DNA of 64,000 bases from positions 950,501 to 1,014,500 of the forward strand of contig NC_041779.1 in the NCBI RefSeq assembly GCF_900090045.1, in the 5' to 3' direction. The notes beneath the pieces are model-generated. The model made no database searches, had not been told where the DNA came from, and worked only from the letters and a program-made list of their open reading frames with translations. The position numbers were made by a program, and so were the translations under genes. Each line of letters starts with the position of its first letter. The stretch's first letter is position 1. This stretch comes from Plasmodium malariae. Its lineage: Eukaryota > Apicomplexa > Aconoidasida > Haemosporida > Plasmodiidae. Of the stretch, positions 56,609 to 64,000 are shown one piece after another.

Positions 56609-59514
56609 CAAAACATGCTAGACGAAAATATAATGAAATTAGGAAAAAGGGAAACAAAATAAGAAAATTAAAATTTGATAAGGTAACATTTTTTAATTTT
56701 TTTGAAGAATTTTTTTTTTTTAAATTTCTGAATAAACTATACACAGAAATGAAGACGACAAAATTTTCATTGCAAGTAGAATATTTTTCGAAAAATCCTC
56801 TTAACAATATAGGAGAAAATGTGTCAGATAACTTTTTGTTGTCATGAAAATAGCTTGTTTGATGGAAAAGGAAATATATGCACATATATATATATATGTA
56901 TGAACAAGCATTTACCCCATACCATAGCAAATGACAAACAGTACGGTGATCAGAACTACGATTTATAATTATAGGATCTAATTTGTATAAACTAAAAAAA
57001 AGAATTAATCTTTTTGTTTGTATTTCTCCATTTTAACATTTTATTATTTTGTTCAAATAACTTATAAAAAAAGTAACCCCAGATAATGCGATGATGTGTG
57101 CCCTTCCTGATGTCTTACTAATTTAAAAAAAATACAAAAACTTGAAAAGTTTTTCTAATTTTTTTTTTTTTTTTGTATATACTATATCTCTAAACACAGA
57201 ATAATTAAGAAATCATATTTATTTTTTATTTTGATAAATAATTCATTTGAATTATGAAAATTATGTTATGTTGAGAACGTAAATTTGTTTCTTACATTTT
57301 GAACACAAATTAGGAAGATACTTAGTCAATTCTCTTAACAAATAAAATGAATAATAAGAAGTAAACATCAAACAGTTATTTGAACTTTTCCTTTTGTTAT
57401 ATAACTCATTAAGAATGACAAAAAGCATATTTCTTGTAAATTTTTTTTTTTTTTTTTTTTTAATGAATAATATAACGAAAGAAATAGGGAAAAATACACT
57501 ATTCCGTGTTGCAAATGCACAAACAGTTATATATAAAAAAATATATTACCCCAATTCTCTTGCAAAAACAAAGGTGTAATTAAACAAAACAGATCATTTC
57601 TTAAAATAATTCCTTAACACTTTCGATATATAAATATATTTATATATAATGTTCTGCGAAATAAATTATAAATATACTCTTGCTGAATGATTAATATGTA
57701 CACAGAAGTAAAATATTATAAGTGAGGTGGCGCAATGGTGAGCGTGCTAACATTTAGGTATCATCATGTGTGTTATGTGAAATAAAAATTTTTCTTAAAG
57801 ATTTATTTAAATAACATACGTCCATAAATTTATTATAATTATAGATATATATTTTAATTAATAATAACTTTTTGTAACAAAATTGTAAAACAAACACAAG
57901 TATCTTTAAATATCAGTTTATGATATAAAAAAAAGCAAAAAAAAAAAAAAAAAAAAGTGTTTTTTCCTTATTTTGTTATCGAAAAGGGAAGAGCTGTTAA
58001 AAATATAATTATCTTTGAAAATAAAAAATGAAAAAAATCACTACTAAATATAAAAGTAATAATAATACATAAAATAGGTAGATTAAGATTAAGCACATCA
58101 AAATTGCATTTGTTAATTTCTGGAATAATATAATGTTGAAAAAGGAGGAAAAGCAAAATATGTACACTTAGGGAAAAAAAATTAAAACAGTTTGTAACTT
58201 TATTTTTAAGTGCGTCTTTATGAATTATAGAATTGTAGAGTTATAAAATAAACAATTAAAGAAAGAATATCTAATAAACTTAGTACAATATAAGATATTT
58301 CATCTTCTGTGTTCTTTCCCATTCTCCTCATTTGAATTTTATATATCACTAATTAATAAACTAGCCAAAAATGCGGTGGCCTAATGTTCGTGCGAATACT
58401 TTTAGTTGATTATATTGTGAACATGAAATATTTTTTTTGTTTTAAGAGAATTGAATATCATATTTAATTCGAAATGTTTAATAGACTTGTAATTTACATT
58501 TTTACGGGAATATATATTATTTATATTGGAAGTACAATTCATACAAATACATTTACTTTAAACGAATATTATATACTAATGGTATTTAAAAAGTATCCAT
58601 GCGAACACAATGAAAAAAAATATAATAATTTCAATTTTGTTTTTATTCGTAATAGCATTCTAAAAATAAATATAACCCAACGAATGAATTAAAACATTCA
58701 GTGCTTTCCACAAATATCTATTCTGAATTAAGGGGACGTATGATGAATAATGAAAATAAATAAACAATACACACACTGGTTCAAATTGTTCTAAAAAACA
58801 AAAATTTGTATTACTTTTTTTTTTCTTAGATTATTTCAATAAATATGGAAATTTATCTTAATGTCGTGCAACCTATTTTTTTTTTTTTTTTTTTGTTGTA
58901 TTTTCCCACAAAATTTATCATAATATACACACATATTTTATTTATTGTAGCTTTTATAATATTATATATATACAATGTCCAAAACGTATACATAACTGAT
59001 TTCATATTAACAAAAGGTAGTGTTTACTTTAATATCCATGAATTTCGTTTAACAAGTATTTTTCAAAAATTACTTCAACAAAGTTACAAAGTTAATTGTA
59101 AAAAGAATTATTAAATTTAATAATATGCAAATTGCTGCTACATATATGGTATATAATTTTTTATATTATGTACCAAATATAAGCGTAAATGATTTATTTT
59201 TATACATTCTTTTAACTTATTCTTTAATATGGTCAATTAATATAATTATAACATTTTCCTAAATATATGCATTTCAAAATATACCAAAAGAGACCACAAA
59301 AATTTGAAAAATTAGTACTTTTATTATTATTCGTAGTTAAAAAAGACTGATTTTCTTTTTAAATAATTATATTTTCTACGCAGTTTTTCTTTAAAATTGA
59401 TTTCACTTAATTTTTTCACAAAAAGCTAGTTTATACGCTCCTTTAAAATTGGGAAAAAAAAAGTGCAATTGTTTTTATGCTTGTTAGTGTAAGTTTTTAC
59501 TTTTAATAACATAA
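56609..59514. other. Gene-poor A/T-rich region with GC islands
   Basis: About 2.9 kb. Three short G/C-rich islands stand out (57077-57125, 57722-57760, 58370-58410). There are protein-like open frames at 56594-56845 (+), 58474-58692 (+) and 58830-59114 (+), none of which I can assemble into a gene with confidence. No tandem repeats of note. Confidence 0.5.
58474..59114 (+). CDS. Possible two-exon gene, unknown product
   Basis: A frame from the ATG at 58474 reads a hydrophobic start (MFNRLVIYIFTGIYIIYIGS) then polar residues ending at TAA (58690-58692). A second frame (58830-59114) follows a strong T11CTTAG acceptor-like site and reads a hydrophobic segment then FILTKGSVYFNIHEFRL. A clear donor joining them in phase is not evident, so they could be parts of one gene or fortuitous frames. 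No known motif. Confidence 0.2.
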
Positions 59515-60505
59515 ATGAATAAGTACAAATTGTCTAAAGAAAGGGTAACCTAAAAAAATGTACATAATATATATATATATATATATAAATATTTAAGTAC
59601 ATATATTACATATTTTGTTTCTTTGAAAAGTGAAAAGTATTACATTGCATCATTTTCATATAAATGTTTATATTGTTCATACCTTTTTAAGAGATCTGAG
59701 ATAGAGTTCATATATAATGAATTCGATAAAGATAAGAATGGGCTAGACGGAAAACAATTATTGTATTTATTAAAGTCTGTTGGCGTTTTCCTCAATAAAA
59801 ATGAATCAACTGCTCTGCTTGAAGGTAAGGTCGAAATGTTCCACCTGTAAGGATAACTTTTTTCTTTTTCTCACATTTTTCTTAATTTATAAATAGTTTT
59901 TAATAGTTCATTACTTAACGCTGTTATATTTCACAAACATTTTTTTAAAATTATATTGATGTTATTTTCTTATGACTAACAAAATATAGAATGTAGGATA
60001 AATGGTAAATTAAATTTAGATAACTTTTACGCTATTATTCAAGAATTCTACTATGATGAAAATATTGCAAAACTGTTATTAACATCATTACAAGCTCATA
60101 CTAGGGAGAGTGCTAAAACTATTAGCTTACAAAAACTAAAATATTTATTAATGACATTGGGTAAGTCATTAAAATATCCTTATGTACATATAATATATAA
60201 AAATATTTTTTTTAATTCTTCATGGTAATCAATATTTTAAGGTGTTTTTATTCAATTTAAAAAAAAAAAAAATCATTTACCTTTAGGTACAGGTGTAAGA
60301 TTAACAGAAGATGAAGTAGATGCCTTTTTAAATATAGAATTTAATGCAAATAAAAATAAAGATGTATCATTTGACGATTTTATATATAAGTAAATACAAA
60401 TAGCATTATACTATTTACCTTTTTACATATATAATAGTCATAAATTTCATTTTCTATAAATATAACTAAATGTTTTACGTATTTTTTAGGGTATTAAAAG
60501 AATGA
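59515..60505 (+). CDS. Degenerate calmodulin-like EF-hand protein, five exons
   Basis: Exons 59515-59544, 59692-59824, 59990-60160, 60287-60389 and 60490-60505; phases agree and the total is 150 residues, the size of calmodulin. The layout is four EF-hand-like units: EFIYNEFDKDKNGLDGKQLL (first loop close to canonical, but Leu at the 12th position), then a degenerate loop around CRINGKLNLDNFYAI, a degenerate unit ending SLQKLKYLLMTLG, and TEDEVDAFLNIEFNANKNKD with VSFDDFIYKVLKE. Most loops lack the acidic residue pattern needed for strong calcium binding. Such proteins usually act as light-chain-like regulators. The calmodulin fold is clear from the periodic pattern; the partner is not. All introns are T-rich, GT-AG and 100-165 bases long. 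Confidence 0.8.
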
Positions 60506-63500
60506 TATAACGGAACCAAAAAGTCCCTTTTCATCTTTTTTTAATTAGAATATATAAATCTTAATTTATCAAAGTGATCAAACACACATTAAATGACAAT
60601 AGAATAAGAAATTTTATATTTTACGAATTTTGTGAATGTTAAATGTATTTTTTCTGTAACTGTTTATTTTCGCATTTTTTAGAAATTTAAATTGTAGTTA
60701 TTTTATAATTTCAATTTATTTTTATTACATAGTTAAAAATTACACATAAGAAATATTAACATATGTTTTTAGAAATTTTATTTATTAGAATGAACTCAAC
60801 TTTGATAAATTACGCACAAGAATATTGAATATTTAATTTCATCACATATACAAGTATCTACACATAAATAGAATTTTTTGATATTTCATGATAGCTTTAA
60901 TATAAATTTTTTTTTATTCTGTATTTCTGTGTGTCTTCACATTATAAATTGTTCAAACTCAAAATAACAATACTAAAACTTCTGTCCTACATCATCAATA
61001 TAAGTTTTTTAAGGCAAAAAGTTTTAATTTTTAAAATTTCAAATAAAATAAGAATATTCTCAAATATAAATTATAGTTTTCTGATATAACAATTCTTATT
61101 ATGCATTATAAAATAACCATTCAAAATATATAATTTTTTCTTTTTTACACTTCCTTTTCTCTTTTTCCCTATTTTATATATTTAGACATTTTGTTTTTTG
61201 TAATTTCAAAGAGTCTAATTATAAAAAATATCATGCTAAAAGTTTAAGTTATAGTTTTGTCTACCTTTAAAAAAAATATTTATATGTTTTTTTATAATGC
61301 ACAATACTATGTTACTCTGTTTTTTCTGTTACTTTTAAATATAATTTTTTTTTTCATTTGTCTTAATTAGTTAAGGTTTTTTGATTTTAAGTTCAAGATA
61401 AAAATCTGCATTAATTACGAAATAAAATGAATATTTGCCATGTTTTTAAAAGGGTTAAGGATTACATGTTGATCTAAGAATAAACAAAATTTTTTAAAAT
61501 ATATTAATAAAAATGCATTTTTCTGAGTTTTATATAAAATGTATAAAAAAAATTGTAATATATAGAAATATAAAAAGGAACGATCATATATTTTGTTAAA
61601 AAAAATACTATCTTAAATACATCATCAATTAATGTTTCATCCTCGTATACAAATAATGTGTTGCTATTCAAATTACTATGAAAAATTAAAGGAAACAATA
61701 AAATTATAGTATTTGCGTTAAAAAACGAATCAAGCAAAACATAAAAAAACACAAATACCTATTTTTTTAAATTAACATTAAAAATGGACAAAATAAAGTA
61801 TTAAGAAATTTCCATATGTAAACATCTAATTTAAGGTAAGCCATATCCACATTTTTCTAGCTGTAGAAAATTGCTTAAAGCATCGATTTTTCATTAATAT
61901 TTTTTTGTACCTTAAAACCAGGAAGGTTTATTTTTTAAATGAGTTAATAAGACTACAGTCAACACGAGGGTCAAAGCATTTTACCTTTTTTTATATTGAA
62001 GTGAAATGATGATTTAAAAAAAATGAAATTTTTTTTAAGGTGTAGTATATATATTTTTATATGCACAAATATAATCTGTTTATTGGTTATATAGAACAGT
62101 CTTTCATCACATATGTGAAACACAATATATTCATAATTAAATATATTTTTATGTTTAGTTAACATGCATTGTGCTAGAAAATAATGAAAATTAGAATTAA
62201 ATAGATGGTTATTATATTATTGACTTTACATGATATATTTCATAACCCCAGCAACAAATAATAGATGTGAGTATCATTATATAAATAGAAATTTATATTA
62301 TAAATTATGTAAGATTTTGTGGACTCCTTGACTAATATATAAAGTATTCTTCAACTAGATTAATTTTAAAAATTTTATTATAATATTTAAGCCTGTTAAT
62401 GTGTTTCAGTAACTCTTTTTGAGTTTTATGTTCAGTCTTTTTATCTAGGAACGAATTAAAAAAAATTTAATCCAAAAAAAATTTGAAAAGGACACTATAA
62501 TCCTAAGTTAAACCATTAGTTATTTCTGTGCCTCTGTTGTTTATAGATTTTTGGAATTCTCTAAGTGTTATTCTTACAGCTAATTTGCTATTGATGTTGT
62601 AATTTATTTGTATTGTTTTTACTTTCCATGTATTTTTCTTAAACAAGTAGAATTTTACTTTTAAATAATCTGCTTCTATAAAAAGTAAAAAAATATATTC
62701 CAAAACTATAATGCCCCTTTTCAAAATTTTCTGTGAAATATTAAACTAAACATTTTTATGAAAAACAATGCAATATATAATTCATTTTATCTTTCGAACA
62801 TGAAGAAGTCATATTAATATATACAACTAATTTTACTACTTATGTAATATATATAATCTATTTTCTTTTATTCTTTTATTTTTAAATTCCATTTAGCAAC
62901 GAGAGTTCTTTGAAAGGATAAAGAATTGATATTTTTTACACAACCATAATAGAATGTTTACTTCTTATAGAAAAATGCATTAACATGCTATAAATACATA
63001 AAACATTTTAAATACGATATTCGTATTAATTTATTTTCCTGTAGTTTTTTTAATATAACCAAAATTTGTATAATTCAGTGTTCATTTTATTTAAAGTACG
63101 CAAAATCAAATATTAAATAAATATTAATATTTTAATTTCATCTACAGTGCTCTATTTTTAACAGTAAATATCACTATAAACTATTAACACATTAAAAAAC
63201 TCGATGTATATATATATAATTTTTTTTTGTCTATAATTTTTAGTACTTTTTTTTACATAAAATTATTTATATTTAAAACCAGTAATATCTAGAATAATTA
63301 TCTATATAATAATACATTTTGTAATATCCTTCATTATCTAAGCAAATGCTGAATATATTATGTGTCAAAAAAGATCATTACATAAGCTATGTAAATATTA
63401 TCCTATAAATTTTATATTGTAGTACATTGTTCTTGTATGCAGAACGATAAACATACCTGTCTATTATGCATTGAAAATACCGTATTGTTTTTATTAAAAA

Positions 63501-64000
63501 TATAACAAAATTTAAAGAATGATATATAAGTAAAAATTAGTTAAATTGAGACTAAAAAGGAAAATTAAATAATAAAAAACAAAACACAAATTATATAGCT
63601 ATAAAAATATATGTATTTTATATTATTGAAATTAATAAATACGTAAAATAAAATGCAGAAATTGAACAAAATATTATATTACAATATGTACATTATTGTT
63701 TTAAAAATTACGTTAACGTAAAACTAATATATAATTAAATTTACAATATACATAAAACTTAATAAAGCAGAAATAGAAAATAAGTATCTATAATTTAACA
63801 AAATAAATATATTTTTATTTTATATCCAACTAAAAATTATATATATAAATTAACATTTTTATTCTATTAATTATATTATAGTAGTAATATTTAAAATTTT
63901 TATTTAAAATATTTAAATATTATAATAAATATATAAAAAATATAAATAAATATAATATTTTTAATTAATTATTTAACATAATTAACTACAATTAATATTT
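60506..64000. other. Extremely A/T-rich gene-free region, possible approach to a centromere
   Basis: 3.5 kb without a convincing gene on either strand. G+C falls by eye from perhaps 15-20% near 60.6 kb to only a few percent in the last 200 bases; 63901-63960 contains no G or C at all. There are no large tandem arrays or homopolymers of the sort seen to the left. Frames at 61504-61752 (-), 61971-62165 (-) and 62503-62724 (-) are open but not supported. Confidence 0.55.

Noticed and set aside
62503..62724. Minus-strand frame ending REFQKSINNRGTEITNGLT, vaguely like exported-protein fragments
   Set aside because: The resemblance is weak, there is no export motif or second exon, and the surrounding base composition matches non-coding DNA.
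1..64000. CRISPR arrays, insertion sequences, transposons, viral genes
   Set aside because: None seen. The direct repeats are head-to-tail arrays without spacers, and no transposase, integrase or phage-type gene occurs.

Overview
This is a nuclear segment of a Plasmodium genome. The evidence is A/T-rich, microsatellite-dense intergenic DNA, low-complexity Asn/Lys tracts and long inserts inside otherwise conserved proteins, T-rich intron acceptors, and parasite-specific genes: a rhoptry armadillo protein (ARO), an acylated PH-domain protein (APH), cdc2-related kinase CRK3, and a TIC22 homologue with a signal-peptide-like start. From memory, the order GTP:AMP kinase - CBP20 - CRK3 - GET3 - ARO - GTPase - APH - HoMu - calmodulin-like matches a run of consecutive loci on P. 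falciparum chromosome 4. The base composition is less extreme than P. falciparum, which suggests a P. malariae- or P. ovale-like species, but I cannot decide this from the window.

Layout. 1-12.8 kb: RING protein (-), TIC22 (+), adenylate/GTP:AMP kinase (+), nuclear cap-binding CBP20 (-, two exons), zeta-COP (+). 13.9-19.8 kb: an Arg/Ser/Asp-repeat protein (-) and CRK3 (-). 19.8-23.4 kb: mostly repeats, with one possible small spliced gene. 23.4-34.2 kb: a large RFC1-like protein with a BRCT domain and a degenerate ATPase motif (+), a BMT5-like rRNA methyltransferase (-), and GET3 ATPase (+). 34.9-37.6 kb: ARO (-), reconstructed here as 11 small exons. 40.2-44.2 kb: a small alveolin-like protein (+), a probable unrecognised two-helix membrane protein (-), and an organelle-type GTPase with a signal peptide (-). 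46.1-51.9 kb: APH (+, two exons) and the Musashi-like RNA-binding protein HoMu (+, eight exons, two of whose introns appear to be GC-AG). 52.5-60.5 kb: an unknown three-exon gene (-), a RAB5IF/OPTI-like membrane protein (+, four exons), and a degenerate calmodulin-like protein (+, five exons). From about 60.5 kb to the end there is no convincing gene and the DNA becomes steadily more A/T-rich. The last 200 bases hold only a handful of G or C, consistent with the approach to a centromere.

Themes. Several products serve host-cell invasion (ARO on rhoptries, APH on micronemes, both with Met-Gly-Asn plus cysteine N-termini). Two carry N-terminal signal sequences expected for the apicoplast (TIC22, GTPase). 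Others are general cell machinery (secretion, tail-anchored protein insertion, splicing/cap binding, rRNA modification). Intergenic DNA and introns are full of tandem repeats of 9-32 bp. Exon coordinates for spliced genes were worked out by hand from splice signals, reading phase and protein-family continuity.
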